Shown here in pieces: positions 33,905 through 45,482 of a DNA stretch of 64,000 nt. Source of the stretch: Benincasa hispida (lineage: Eukaryota > Streptophyta > Magnoliopsida > Cucurbitales > Cucurbitaceae); NCBI RefSeq assembly GCF_009727055.1, contig NC_052353.1:39866830-39930829 (forward strand), in the 5' to 3' direction. Numbering within the stretch: position 1 is the stretch's first letter; each line of letters starts with the position of its first letter. A model generated the notes under the pieces. It was not told the DNA's origin, made no database searches, and saw only the letters and a program-made list of their open reading frames with translations. Position numbers and translations under genes: made by a program.

Positions 33905-34793
33905 GTTTTCACACCTCTTTTGATACTAGTTTCAACTATGTCAAATAGCGACCCTTGTTTCACATTTAGTTTTTAGAAGAGTCTCCAGTTAGCATTGGGT
34001 ACTTGATTGGATTTTAGTACAACTTTTCACCCATAGACTGATGGTCAGAAAGAACGTTTGAACCAGACATTGGAGGATATATTTTGCACATGTGCATTAG
34101 GGTTTTCAGGGAGTTGAGACTTTCATCTGCATTTGATGGAATTCGCATAATAACAGTTATTCGGCTACCATTGGCATGTCGCCGTTTGAAGCCCTCTGTG
34201 TGAAGAGCTGCAGGTCTCCCGTGTGTTGGGATGAGGTAGAAGAAAGGAAAATGCTAGGATCTGAGCTAGTGCAAGCCATGAATGAGGCAATACAGAAGAC
34301 TAGGGCTCGTATGCAAACAACTAAGAACAGATAGAAAAGTTATGCCGACATGAGACGTAAGGACCTGGAATTTGAGACTGGGGAGAGAGTGTTCTTAAAG
34401 GTGGCACCTATGAAGGGTGTTCTGAAGTTTTGAAGGAAATGGAAGTTGAGCCCGAGGTTCATTGGACCTTTCGAGGTCTTGGAGAAAATTTGTCCCGTAG
34501 CTTATCGATTGGCATTGCCTCCATCACTTTCTACAGTTCATAATATCTTCCATGTTTTGATGCTAAAAAAGTATGTGACAGATCCGTCCCATGTAGTTGA
34601 CTTTGAGCCATTGTAGTTGAATGACAACATGAGCTATGCGGAAAAACCTGTAGAAATTCTTGCCGAAGAGGTAAAAACATTGCACAGAAGGGAGATAGCA
34701 TTTGTGAAAGTCCTGTGGTAGAATCACGAGTTCAATGAGGCTACTTGAGAGCAAGAGGATGAGATGAGGGCCCAGTACGCGAGGCTTTTTTAG
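33905..34793 (+). pseudogene. Ty3/Gypsy (Tekay/Del-like) integrase C-terminal region, broken
   Basis: Mostly one frame with about ten stops. It contains the integrase core end (TTFHP, a stop, TDGQKERLNQTLEDI, then SYSATIGMSPFEAL), a coil with KSYADMRRKDLEFETGERVF, and [13 protein letters not shown] followed by [20 protein letters not shown]. The tail [11 protein letters not shown] and AEKPVEILAEEVKTLHRREI is typical of plant chromovirus-type (Tekay/Del) polyproteins. The end at 34793 is 29 bases before a polypurine tract, so this is the true 3' end of an element. Protease, reverse transcriptase and RNase H upstream cannot be read. Confidence 0.8.
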
Positions 34794-34822
34794 GAATGAA
34801 CTTTCGATGATGAAAGTTCTTT

Positions 34823-34834
34823 AAGGAGGGAAGA
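34823..34834 (+). other. Polypurine tract of the Gypsy element
   Basis: 'aaggagggaaga' lies directly before the LTR start at 34836. Confidence 0.7.
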
Positions 34835-34998
34835 ATATAACATCCCAAAGTTTTGTTCGTAATGTAATTTTAGTATTTTGTAATATTCGAGTTCATTTTT
34901 TAATTTTTGGAATTTAATTGGATTATTGGGATTAAATTATTGAGAAATGGATGTTTCAATTTAATTGTTTAATCAGAGGGAAATTATGGGAATTGGAC

Positions 34999-35303
34999 TT
35001 AATGTCACACAAATTTAATTTGAAATTAATGTCAAGAAATAATTTCATTTTGGAAGGGGGTTATGTCACACAAATTTAATTTGAAATTAATGCCAAAAAT
35101 TAATTTTACTTTAGAAGGGGGTTATGTCACACAAATTTAATTTGAAATTAATGTCAAAAATTAATTTCATTTGAAAGGGGGTTATGTCATACAAATTTAA
35201 TTTGAAATTAATATAAAAAATTAATTTCATTTTGGAAGAGGGTTATGTCACACAAATTTAATTTCAAATTAATGTCAAGAATTAATTTCATTTTGAAGGG
35301 GGT
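34999..35303 (+). repeat. 61-bp tandem repeat, 5 units, inside the Gypsy LTR
   Basis: Units share 'ggttatgtcacacaaattta' followed by 'atttgaaattaatg' and a 'ttaatttcattttggaag' end. Neighbouring units differ at few positions, so the array is fairly fresh. Confidence 0.9.
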
Positions 35304-35694
35304 TAGTTAAATTCTTTGTGAATTGAAATTTTAAGGGAAAGATGGATTAAAAGTTAGAAGCAGGGTCTGATTGAAGGAAGATTTTGGAGATTGGAATCTT
35401 GAGGGTGGTTATTGCTTAGGCTTCGTTGGAGAATTGAATTCAAAGATTGATTATTGAAGACTATCGCTTGGATCGATATCTGAATCTAGTATCGAGGTAA
35501 GTAATCATACTACTGGAATTGCCCATGTGCCAGACAATGTAGTTATGATTTACTGAAGATTTGATGATGGTTTGATGTTTATGTATGCCTTGCTGATATG
35601 AGGATTTAAAAGGCTAGATGCGCATAGAGATATTCGAATGCTAGTATGATTTGAGTATATTATTATTCTATGAGTTTCTATTTGATCTAAGGAT

Positions 35695-36015
35695 AATGAG
35701 ATATATATGTAGGTTATGGAACTAGGATGACGAGATATATATGTATGTTATAGAACCATGATGATGAGATATATATGTAGGTTATGGGACTAGGATGACA
35801 AGATGTATATGCATGTTATAGAACCATGATGATGAGATGTATATGTATATTATGGGACTAGGATGACGAGATATATATATATATGTTATAGAACCATGAT
35901 GATGAGANCCATGATGATGAGATGTATATGTATATTATGGGACTAGGATGACGAGATATATATATATATGTTATAGAACCATGATGATGAGATGTATATG
36001 TATGTTATAGAACCA
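35695..36015 (+). repeat. 34-bp repeat in 68-bp dimers inside the Gypsy LTR
   Basis: Two 34-bp variants alternate, one with 'ttatgggactaggatgac' and one with 'ttatagaaccatgatgat', each after 'gagatatatatgta'. This is a small higher-order repeat. The N at 35908 lies in it. Confidence 0.85.
35908..35908. other. Ambiguous base (N) in a repeat
   Basis: This is the only N in the window. About 80 bases on each side are nearly identical, as if two repeat copies were joined at an unresolved assembly point. Confidence 0.95.
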
Positions 36016-36074
36016 TGTTATGATACTTATGATGTTGAGATCGTGATAGTGTCTTCATTGATTAGTTAGATGCC

Positions 36075-36375
36075 CACTAGAGATTGTGTGTCCTTCGGGA
36101 TTCACTAGAGGTGGTGTTTTCCTTTGGAATTCATCAGAGGTTGTGTATCCTTTGAGATTCACTAGAGGTTGTGGTTTTCTTCAGGATACACTAGAGGTGG
36201 TGGTTTCCTTCGGGATCCACCAGAGGTTTTGTTTCCTTTGGAATTCACTAGAGGTAATGTTTTCCTTCGGGTTTCACCAGAGGTTGTGTTTCCTTTGGAA
36301 TTCACTAGAGGTGATGTCTCCTTCGAAGTTCACTAGAGGTTGTGGGTCCTACGGGACTTACTAGAAGTTGTGGGT
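36075..36375 (+). repeat. 28-29-bp tandem repeat, about 10 units, inside the Gypsy LTR
   Basis: Units begin 'cactagaggt' or 'caccagaggt' and end 'ccttcgggatt' or 'cctttggaatt', roughly alternating. The 92-codon frame across it (36086-36364) only reflects the repeat. Confidence 0.9.
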
Positions 36376-36908
36376 ATACTTAACTACAGTAAGATGAAAT
36401 TCAGATATTCATGTATATATGTGTCCCATGGGAACTAAGGGCGTGCTTACGTCCCACCAGAGTTAGGCATTTAAAGGACATAGATGCCTAGCCTCACCCC
36501 AGTAGTGGGGTTACTTACTAAGTATTTTATACTCACCCTTTCTCATGTCGTTGTTTTAGGTAAGGGTAGGGAAGCAGTGACGAATGACAAGAGAAATCCA
36601 TGAACGAGCCACTGAGGACCTATTTTAATGCTTCTACTCATGTTTTAAGAGTTATTTTATGTTTTTAAATTTCAGACTTGACATTTTAAACTTATCATTT
36701 GAAAATTGTTTTCAGACTTATTTATTTCCGTTTATGACTTATGGCTACCCTATCATTTGATTTCAATATTTGAATTTAATGAAGATCTTTTAAGTTACCT
36801 TATTTATTTAGCATTTATTTCACTATAAAAAGGATGTCGTTTTAACTTCCATGCATGCATGCATTTAGTAACGACCTAGCTTCAGTCCTAGGAAGTTGGG
36901 TCATTATA

Positions 36909-38164
36909 GTCCTTGCCAAGTATGTTCTATCAATGAATGTCTATGAAAAATATGTTTAAAAGCATTCATGTTTAAGCTTTATATATTGATTGATTGTTAT
37001 TGTTGGTTTAACGACCTGAAAAAAGTTATTAGGAGATCGTTTTTTTGTTTCGGTATCGTGGAAAGAAAGAAAAATCATGATGGGGCCATTTGGCACTAGG
37101 TTATTTCATGGAAGGATTGTTAGAGATGGACATACATTCTTGTTCAAAGATATTGAAACTTGATAAAACTATGCAATATTATGAACTTATGACAAGAAAG
37201 AAGGAAAATGATATAATTGTTTATGCCATAGAATAAGGTAAGCGAGTTGGAAATTCACTGAGGAATAGTATTAGTTTTCATTAAGAGAATAAAATTGGTG
37301 GTGCTATAAGAAAACTTTATCACAAGGCACATGTTCTTAGGTATGAGATTAAAATTGCTTTATAAGATAAGAAAATGGTGTAGAAGAGACTTTTTTTCTA
37401 GTAAAGATTACTAGATATTTGAGTCAAAATATTTCAAGAGAAATTTGAAAGGATTAATAGGTTTGATCACCTTATCCTTTTACCATTAATCTTTATGTCT
37501 TTTTGTGTGTAGAGAAATTAGCATCCACGATGATACTTATGTAAATTCGCTAAATCCACTAGCTAAAAATCGCATGGCTCACTCCACATTAATAACTTCA
37601 GCAATAGTTTGACAATCTAATTTTTGCTATGTACAAACCTTTGTTCAAACCTCTTTTACCGCATCTTCGAACAACTTAGACTTCGATTTTTGGAAATAAG
37701 GACCTTGCCACTCTTTAAATTTGGGGGTGGGATTGTCTGAGTAGATGCGTTCAACATAAACATTGCGATAACCCTTAATGAAAATGAATAAGTAATAAAC
37801 TCCACTGTAAGCGTAAGGGGAAAACCCAACCTAATAGGAGTTAAGTTGTGAAGGTACTTACTCGTTATTGGATACTTCACATGACACCAGTGTAGGCAAT
37901 CCAAAACGAAAGTATGTGACCAGAATCAATGCATAATAACAACTCCTCTATCTGGCACAAGTTAAACTTAGCTAAGATAAGAGTTGAGTTGACTTGGCAT
38001 GCAACCAAATTTGGATGTTTGCATGTCACCCGTGGGGGCAAGCCAAAACGAAGGATGCAACCAAGTTCAACATTTTGCCTATAATCTAATTAAGTAATCG
38101 CAAGCTTTGAATTGTGTTCAACGAACAGATTATTAAAAAAAATATGAAAACAAAGGTGTTTGAG
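36909..38164. other. Unassigned sequence, probable old retroelement debris
   Basis: No coding block was recognised on either strand. A purine run 'aatttgggggtggga' near 37720 resembles a Gypsy polypurine tract, but no LTR start follows it that could be confirmed. Confidence 0.35.
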
Positions 38165-38797
38165 ATGAGTAAACTGAGTTCCCAGCTCCCAAATAAGACG
38201 AATCACCAAAATGGAAGGTTTGAATCAGAAAACTAGCCACTCGCACCCATACAAATCAAATGACTGCCCTCAATGGCAAGAGTTCCCAACTCACTCAGGA
38301 TTGAGGTCATGTTACCTATGGTCATCCTAGTGAAATGAAGTCTCTGTCATGAACGGCGTTATATAATGAGACGTTAACACTTCGTGGTCCGATCTTATAC
38401 AAACTTTTTGTATAGGATGCCCCTGCTTGTATGTCCCCAACACGAATGATCAAGATCAGATTATGTATGATAAGTCACAACATTTGGGACCATTCCACAA
38501 AGCAGGCCACATCTATAGCGTTACCAGGATAAGGTTTCCCTCCTATATCCATATACTACAGACCATTTTGTTTATCACTCAAGACATGATCCACTTGTAT
38601 GTCACCACATACATGCTTGAGTCACATACAGATAATCAGGGATTTTATGTTTATTGGTTTGTAGTAAAGCAAATAAAACAAGCAACTGAGCAAAAATATA
38701 AGATGTGAAGTAAATATCATATATTATACAACACAAGCATTCGTACAAACTGTTTACAAACTACAGGATACGAGACTTTAGGGCATAAACCCTAACA
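38165..38797 (-). mobile_element. Copia long-LTR fragment, 5' third
   Basis: On the minus strand it begins TGTTAGGGTTTATGCCCTAA at 38797. It runs through the same blocks as 59210-59826 and 54940-55529, for example 'cactcgcacccatacaaat' and 'gaacggcgttatataa' on the plus strand. The rest of the LTR is missing. Confidence 0.8.
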
Positions 38798-38846
38798 AGT
38801 ATAAGATATGCTTAAGGACAAACATTATTCTAAATTTGAGGGTGTG

Positions 38847-38870
38847 ATAACTTGTAGAAATACAAGTTAT
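38847..38870 (+). repeat. 10-bp perfect stem with GAAA loop at an LTR start
   Basis: Arms ATAACTTGTA and TACAAGTTAT flank GAAA, two bases inside the LTR. The other LTR of this type has the same design at 53982-54005 (minus strand), with 8 of 10 pairs kept and the same loop. Confidence 0.75.
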
Positions 38871-39230
38871 TGTAGCCTTTTACATAGAATAATGAGGGTA
38901 GATAGGCAGATCATGCGTCAATAATGCTAGGAATTCATGCCAAAAATGGTACTTGCGCTGAACTGCACAAAAAAAAGTTGATGACCGCATATCATGAGTT
39001 AACGTGTGTTAAAATGTATATTTTGAAGTTATCGCATGAGTTGATCGAATGCACTGATCTTTATGAAGAAACAATGATTGTATGCCTGGGGATCTTTGAT
39101 TCTGTTCTAGCAGATCTCTTGCTGCAACTTCAGAGTGATGACCATGATAACAGTGCTGACATCTTCAACTACCTTGTTAGGGATGGTTACTATCCATTGT
39201 GAGATCCACAAGGTCATTAAAGAGTGGCTC

Positions 39231-39238
39231 TATAAGTA
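39231..39238 (+). promoter_or_regulatory. LTR TATA box
   Basis: TATAAGTA follows 'gagtggctc' about 390 bp into the LTR, a usual promoter position. Confidence 0.4.
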
Positions 39239-40004
39239 GAGCCTAGACATCAATAGCAAAGTATCTGGGAACTCTGCCTTAGGCCGAATCTTGTGATCAA
39301 AAGTGAGAGAACATTCAAGAGTTTCTCTAAGAGTTCTTCACTTCCATAGATCACTTTTGATTGACGACCAAAACGACGCCAGAGCAAGAGTCTGAGAGGG
39401 CCTTCTCCACTTTACGCTAGCATTCCATCACCAGCAACCTTGACACACATCTGCTGGAAGCAAAAGATTGTTGAAAACTAGTCATCCATCTTTCTATCTT
39501 ATCTCTGCTATTGTATTATATTTTGGCTTAAGACATTAATACATCTTGTAAGTAACACAACTATCTATATATGATCATGTCTACCTTCATTATCTTCCTT
39601 ATCTTGACCATCACTTTCTCATTTACCACGTGTTACTATTCTTCACGGAGTTAGGGGAAGGTTATTGCTATGAACTAAGTTAAACCTTTAGATGTCAATC
39701 CTTTTTGTTTAGTGTATAATTATTTGAATCAAGCCAAGTCTTTTGTTTTGATTGATAAATTTTCATACTAAAATTCACTCAATTCACTTCGTGCATTTAA
39801 TTTACTTTGCATCATTTTAATTTTCATGCAATTTATGTTAATTATCTCTACAAACTCCCTCCCTTTGGTTACATCCTATACGTTTCAAGGTTAAGAAATC
39901 TAAATCTACTATCCGAGGATCTTCTTCATATTTCCCTTGCAATATTTAGTAGAGTAAGCCATGGAAATTAATTTGGGTGCGATATGACCTAGTGCCATTT
40001 TATC

Positions 40005-40250
40005 AGTCAATATCAAGGTGAATGGAGAAAGTGTTTATGGTAAATGGAAGAGAGACATGTGTCAACACATCCCACGATCTCCTTCATTGGTTTATAGTGA
40101 GATTTCATGCTCGGCCTCATGGCATCGTTTGCTTATGTCTCCTCATGGAAAGTGTTTGCATGAAATTAAACTCAAACTCCATAAATGGATAGGATCACTT
40201 TAGTTTGCTCGTGGCATCATTTTCTTTAGTATGTTCTTGGGATCCAAATA
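40005..40250 (+). mobile_element. Copia leader fragment (long-LTR family)
   Basis: 'aatatcaaggtgaatggaga' and 'catgtgtcaacacatcccac' match the leader near 30028-30100. It joins directly to reverse-transcriptase sequence, so gag, protease and integrase have been deleted. The 61-codon frame here is not a gene. Confidence 0.7.
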
Positions 40251-40257
40251 GTACAGA

Positions 40258-40545
40258 ACCAAAAGAACAAAACTTTAGCATTATCTCAGGCATCTTATAT
40301 AGATAAGATGTTGTCTCGATATAAAACGAAAAATTCCAAGAAAGGATTTTTGCCTTTCAAAAATGGAATTCATTTGTCTAAGGAACAAAGTCCTAAGACA
40401 CCTTAAGAAGTTGAGGTTATGAAATGAATTCCATATGCATCAGCAGTAGGGTGCTTAATGTATGCCATATTGTGAACTCATCCTAACATATGATATGCAG
40501 TTGGAATTATCAGCTATGCAGTTGGAATTGTCAGCAAATATCTAA
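40258..40545 (+). pseudogene. Copia reverse transcriptase C-terminal fragment
   Basis: Translation gives LSQASYIDKMLSRYKTKNSK, FLPFKNGIHLSKEQSPKTP and a block related to MKRIPYASAVGSLMYAM, the last part of Copia reverse transcriptase. It has a short internal duplication around 'gcagttggaatt' (40498 and 40519). It ends at the edge of the opposite-strand Athila-like integrase near 40545. Confidence 0.8.
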
Positions 40546-41060
40546 ACCCCAAATGTCAAATATTTCACAAACAAGAATAGAATTAAGGAGCATTTCATTT
40601 ATTTTAGATAAAGATCCGGATTTTTGACACTTTTGACAAGACTTACAATAAGCAGATGAATCAGAAAAAAGAGAATCCCGGAATAGTCCTTAATCTAAAA
40701 TTTTTCTAGTGGTTCGTTTAGGACTGAAATGACCACCATATGCTTGTTCATGGAAAATGATAGAACATAATCAAATTCTTCATTAGGGACACATCTCCTA
40801 ATGATTTGATCATAACAAAATTTCCATAGGTAAGGAGGATCCCATACATAGTATTTAGAGTCACCTTTTCGTTTAGACTTTCTAGACCAAGACATGTTAA
40901 GAGGAAATTACCTGTGATAAGGTAGTTTACCATGTTGGCGTACCATGGTAAGAAGGAAGACACCTTTAAAAGATGTTCATCTAGGAAGTCTTCTCTAATA
41001 GGTATTAGTTCTTCTTCTTGTTTGATTCGACTTAGACGGTCTGCCACTGAATTTTTGGAT
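40545..41060 (-). pseudogene. Athila/Tat-like Gypsy integrase N-terminal region
   Basis: The minus-strand frame ending at 40748 starts ADRLSRIKQEEELIPI and continues LPWYANMVNYLITGNFL, typical of the RNase H to integrase junction in plant Gypsy elements. An overlapping frame gives DPPYLWKFCYDQIIRRCVP. Further on, YCKSCQKCQKSGSLSKINEM holds the C..C half of the zinc-binding region. The catalytic core is cut off by Copia sequence at 40545. Confidence 0.8.
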
Positions 41061-42770
41061 CCCTTTCTATCTTTGATGGTTATGTTGAACTCTTGTAAAA
41101 GAAGAATCTATCTAACAAGCCTTGGTTTTGATTCTTTCTTTGTCATTAAGTACCTGAGACAACATGGTCAGTATAAATGATTATTGGAAAACCAAGAATG
41201 TAAGATCTAAACTTATCCAAAGCAAAAATTATAGAGAGAAATTCTTTTTCTGTTGTTGAATAGTTGATTTGAGATGATTGAGTTTTCTTGATGCGAAACA
41301 AATCACATTGCATTTCTTGTAAACTCTTTGTCCTAATACTGCCCTCATTGCTAGGTTACTAGCATCACACATGATTTCAAATGGTAAGTCTCATCGGGGT
41401 GGCTGAAGGATTGAAGTTGATGTCAACTTCTCCTTAAGTGTGTCAAAAGCTTCCTTGCATTCTTTGTTGAAATTGAATACGACATCTTTCTGAAAAAGGC
41501 TTGATAGGAGGAGTGAAATTTTGGAAAAGTCCTTGATGAACCTCTTATAGAACACTGCACTACCAAGAAAAGAGCAGACTTCTATAATATTTTCAGGATA
41601 GGTAAGGTTAGCTATGACATTTATCTTAGCCTTATCAATTTCAATGCCCTTGGAAGATACAAGGTGTCCTAACATTATTCCATGAGAAGCCATAAAATGA
41701 AACTTTTCATAATTTAGAACTAAATTTATTTCTATGCATCTTTTCAAGATCAAACTCAAATCGAGCAAATAATCTTCGAAAGAACTACAATACACATTGA
41801 AGTCGTCTATGAAAATTTCTATGCATTTTTCAACATAATCAGAGAATATGCTCATCATACATCTTTGAAACGTACTTGGGCCATTATATAGCCCAAATGA
41901 CATTCTTCTAAATGCATAGGTACCATAAGTGCAAGTAAAGGTAGTCTTTTCTTGGTTCTTCTGTGCTATAGGTATTTAATAGAATCGAAAAAAAAAAAAC
42001 CATCAAGAAAAAAAAATATGGCTTCTCGGCTAACCGTTCAACCATTTGATCAATAAAAGGTAGAGGAAAATGATTTTTTTTTTTGTTACCTCGTTGAGTT
42101 TTCTAAAGTCTATACACATTCTTCAACTGTTCTGCACTCTCATGGGAATCATTTCTCCTTTTTCATCTCCAACAATGGTCATGTCGGTCTTCTTTGGTAC
42201 CACATGTAACGGACTTACCCATTGACTGTCTGGGACTGGGTAGATTATACGGGCTTTAAGTAGCTTAAGTATTTCTTTATGAACATTTTTCTTCATGGTT
42301 AGATTTAGCCTTCTTTGAGGTTGAATGGTTGCCTTAGCTCCATCCTCTAGAATGATTATGTGCATGTAAAGGGAAGGACTTATCCCCTTGATATCTTCTA
42401 AAGCATAACCAATCGCCTTCTTATCATCCTTCAATGTTTCCACTAGTGAACTTTCCTGAGAAGATGTGAGTTCTCTAGATATGATCACAGAAAAGGCCTT
42501 TTCTTCTCCTAGGAAAACATACTTGGGGTGAGAAGGAAAAGCCTTAAGCTCGATTCCTTGTAATTGAAATTCCACATCAACATCGTTAGAGGGGTTATCA
42601 TTCAAATCAAAATCATTGGAAGTAAAGAAAGAATTAATCAAAGAGTCGTCATCTTCAAGGTCGATGGAGGGAATAACCAAACAATCAAAATTTTCATCAA
42701 TTGAAAATAACAATACATCAAGTACGTCGCATGTATCAATTAAACAAAAACGAAACGTGGCATGGGACAT
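41061..42770 (-). pseudogene. Athila/Tat-like Gypsy reverse transcriptase and RNase H, broken
   Basis: The 215-codon minus-strand frame (42123-42770) ends with GISPSLYMHIIILEDGAKAT, RRLNLTMKKNVHKEILKLL and DSQWVSPLHVVPKKTDMTIV, the start of reverse transcriptase. A decayed stretch with poly-A/T runs (about 41910-42120) follows. The 170-codon frame (41391-41903) continues with FGLYNGPSTFQRCMMSIFSD, IEIFIDDFNVY containing a Y/F-x-DD-type catalytic block, and GHLVSSKGIEIDKAKI. The 41061-41390 part shows RNase H text with stops. The subfamily call rests on general resemblance to plant Athila/Tat polyproteins. Confidence 0.85.
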
Positions 42771-42959
42771 CTGTCGACGGCGGGAGTCTGACCATGTTCG
42801 TATGGTGGCGCGATGTTCTACGTGAATTTCATGCCATAAAAAATGTTGAAAGATTTCACTTCTCTATCAAATTCTACCGACAAAAACCCTTTATCTACGT
42901 CTATTCCAGTTTTTGCAGTTTTCATGAAGGGTCTACCAAGTAGAATATTAAAAGAAGAA

Positions 42960-43471
42960 GTAGGACATGAAAAGGCATATTAAAATAACATACATGCTTA
43001 AGTTACAAGAAAGATTAATTCTCCGACTCTCAACAAAACATCTTCTACAATGCCTAAGGGTTGAATATATGACATATCCGCTAGTTGTATGCAAACATTT
43101 GTTTTTTGTGGGCCATTCAATTTTAGATCTTCATAGACATGAAAAGGCATTACATTTATTGATGCACCTAGATCTAGCATGGCATGAGTGATAATTCTAT
43201 CTCCTATTTTGCATGGTAAGTTAAACATTCCCGGATCTCTACATTTTATAAACATATCTTTTTTAAGCAAACCAGAGACATTTTTTGTAATAGTTATTCT
43301 CTCCTCTTTCTTCCCTTTTCTTTTCTTAGTACATAAGTCTTTTAGAAATTTTGCATACTTAGTTATTTTTTGAATAGCATTAAGTAAAGGGATATTAATT
43401 TGTACCTTTTTTAAAATCTCAATTAGCTCATGGCCAACATCTTCTACCTTAGGTCTCGCTAATCTATTAGG
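42960..43471 (-). pseudogene. Athila/Tat-like Gypsy aspartic protease
   Basis: The minus-strand frame at 42998-43270 reads KCRDPGMFNLPCKIGDRIIT, then LDLGASINVMPFHVYEDL with the catalytic Asp in DLGAS, then VCIQLADMS and GIVEDVLLRVGELIF. The frame stays open across the active site, unlike the plus-strand remnant near 2200. It is separated from its gag by the solo LTR at 43472-45482. Confidence 0.85.
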
Positions 43472-45482
43472 TGTTGGATTGATGTCCTAATTCTCCTAGT
43501 AGTCTTGTAATTTGTAAACATTCTGTAAACATATTGTTATTAATAAAATAAATGTTATTTTATAAGCATTTACTCAATCCAATACACTAAGATCCATGGT
43601 TATTTCATGTAACTTAAGCATGTATGTGGAGACATACAAGTGGATCATGCCTTAAGAACTTAAATGGTCTGTAGTAGATGGATAAATGAGGGATACCATA
43701 TCCTGATGACACTACGGATTTGGCCCGATTTGTAGATATTACAAGTGTTGTAAAGTGCTACAAATGGTTTAATCCTGACCATTCATGTAGAAACATGTGA
43801 GCGAAGGTATCCTATACAAATAGTTTGTATAAGACCGAACCACGAAATGATTAGTCTCTTTATATAACATCATTGATAATTGAGACTTACATTTCACTAG
43901 AATGACCATAGGTGACATGACCTTAATCCTGAGTAAGTTGGAAACTCCTGCCTATGAGGGCGGTCCTTTGATTAATATGGGTGAGAGTGGTCAGATTGCC
44001 AACTCAACAAGCCTACCATTTTGGGGATTCGTCTAAATTGGGAGTTGAGAACACAACTACACAAAACGGAATTTATCCTTTCCCGAAGCAAGGGTAAGTA
44101 GATAAATTGCTTCTTTAAAGACTGATTTCGGGTCTTGAACATAGTGGCCACACCCTCTTCTGGCCCGAGAGGACTTAGTCATAATAGGACTATGACTCAT
44201 TGTTCATTAGAGGAATTAGTGGTACTTAAGGAGTTAGATGTAACTACAGGTGTAAAATGGTAAATTGTCCAACTGTACTTACGAGAAATTTGTGAAGGGT
44301 CATCGCACTGTTGATTGGTCATATGGACAAAGAAATATATCTATAATATGAAGAGTGCAACTGTCGGGTTTTAGTGGAATGACCAACATTTAACAGGTGG
44401 TGGATCTCGTAATTAAAGAGTTTAATCAGTTATTCATGTACGTTGGAGCTTCAAGCTACAGATCCATAAGGTCCCCTTGGTAGCTCAATGGGTTCAAGTT
44501 TAGAATCAGATTTTGGGTTAATTTGAAGTGTTCAAATTAACAAGAGAAAATTCAATTATATGTGATATAATTGATATGATGTATTTGATACCTTATCATT
44601 GGAGAAATTAATATAAATTTGATTTATATTAAATACCATAAAATAGAAAAAGAACTATGGTTTATATGTTTCATATGATGAAATATTAAAACTATAGGTT
44701 ATAAATAAAATATGATAAGTTGGTTATTATATTTATTTATAATTCATTAATTATGTGATAATTAATTTATCTTTTTCTTTAATAACCGAATTAAGTGGGA
44801 GGTTATAGGAAGTTTTATGGTAACTGTCAGATAAAAAGAAAATGGTTTTCCAAAATCAGATAGATTTCATTTTGTGTCGTTTGACAAAAGATTTAACTAT
44901 CGAGTAAAAGCGTTTTACTAAACGATAGTGTCTCACAGCCTAAATGAACAAGTATCGAGTTTACTATATGATCAAGTTGCAAGTGTAGAAGATAGGTTTC
45001 TTCTTACTAAATGATCGAGTATCTAGTCTATACGATATACTTCATCCATCTCCCACTAACTCGATCGGCTACCTCTTTCATTCCTCTATCCAAAATCACA
45101 CAGAGTCCACAACTCCTGGATTCTCACTCTGAGAATACCAAGGTAACTTTTGTGGTGGTGTTCTAGTTCCTTCGAGGTTCGGTGATTGAGTTGAACTCGA
45201 TTGTGATCAAGGTTCATCTAGTCGTTCATTAAGATCGAGTTATGATCGTTGCGTTCGATTTTGTACTATTGAACGAGTTGATGAACGATCGAAAGATAAT
45301 TGAAGAAAGGTTCTTCAAAGGTTTTCATACCCTATCCCTTGTCTGTTCAATTAAAGAAGAATGTTGTAATTTATTGTTTATGCATAATCTGTTCCGATTG
45401 ACTATAATTGTTTGTGTTTTTTCTCAATGGGATTTAAAACGATCCGCTTCTGCTCACTGGTGCTTTATTTAGAGTTCCTTCA
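43472..45482 (+). mobile_element. Solo Copia long LTR, 2011 bp, in the Athila-like element
   Basis: It starts TGTTGGATTGATGTCC and ends 'ttccttca'. The flanks are TTAGG (43467-43471) and CTAGG (45483-45487), a 5-bp target duplication with one mismatch. No internal Copia sequence remains, so two LTRs recombined. This copy defines the LTR limits used for the other fragments. A CGATCG-type cluster (44880-45070) has mostly lost its CpGs here. Confidence 0.9.

Larger units (their letters stand above)
34836..36908 (+). mobile_element. Gypsy (Tekay/Del-like) 3' LTR, 2.07 kb
   Basis: It opens TATAACATCCC and closes GGGTCATTATA, near-inverted ends as in TGTAAC...GTTACA-type LTRs. It follows the polypurine tract directly. 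It contains three separate tandem arrays and one ambiguous base, each listed below. A target duplication with the left element edge was looked for and not found. Confidence 0.75.
38845..39990 (+). mobile_element. Gypsy-type LTR opening with a stem-loop
   Basis: It starts TGATAACTTG, like the minus-strand solo LTR at 52420-54007, whose 5' end is TGATAACAGG. A TATA box lies at 39231. The 3' boundary, before the Copia leader fragment at about 40005, is uncertain. Frames inside (38924-39202) are not recognised proteins. Confidence 0.5.

Noticed and set aside
36086..36364. 92-codon frame with repeating FTRG text
   Set aside because: It only reflects the 28-29-bp tandem array in a Gypsy LTR; units differ in length by one base, so no stable frame exists.
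36075..36375. Evenly spaced repeats resembling a CRISPR array
   Set aside because: The units are contiguous without unique spacers, and the DNA is plant nuclear.
32021..36913. Target duplication for the Gypsy element
   Set aside because: Flanks TCTGT and GTCCT do not match, so the two LTR-like ends cannot be shown to belong to one insertion.
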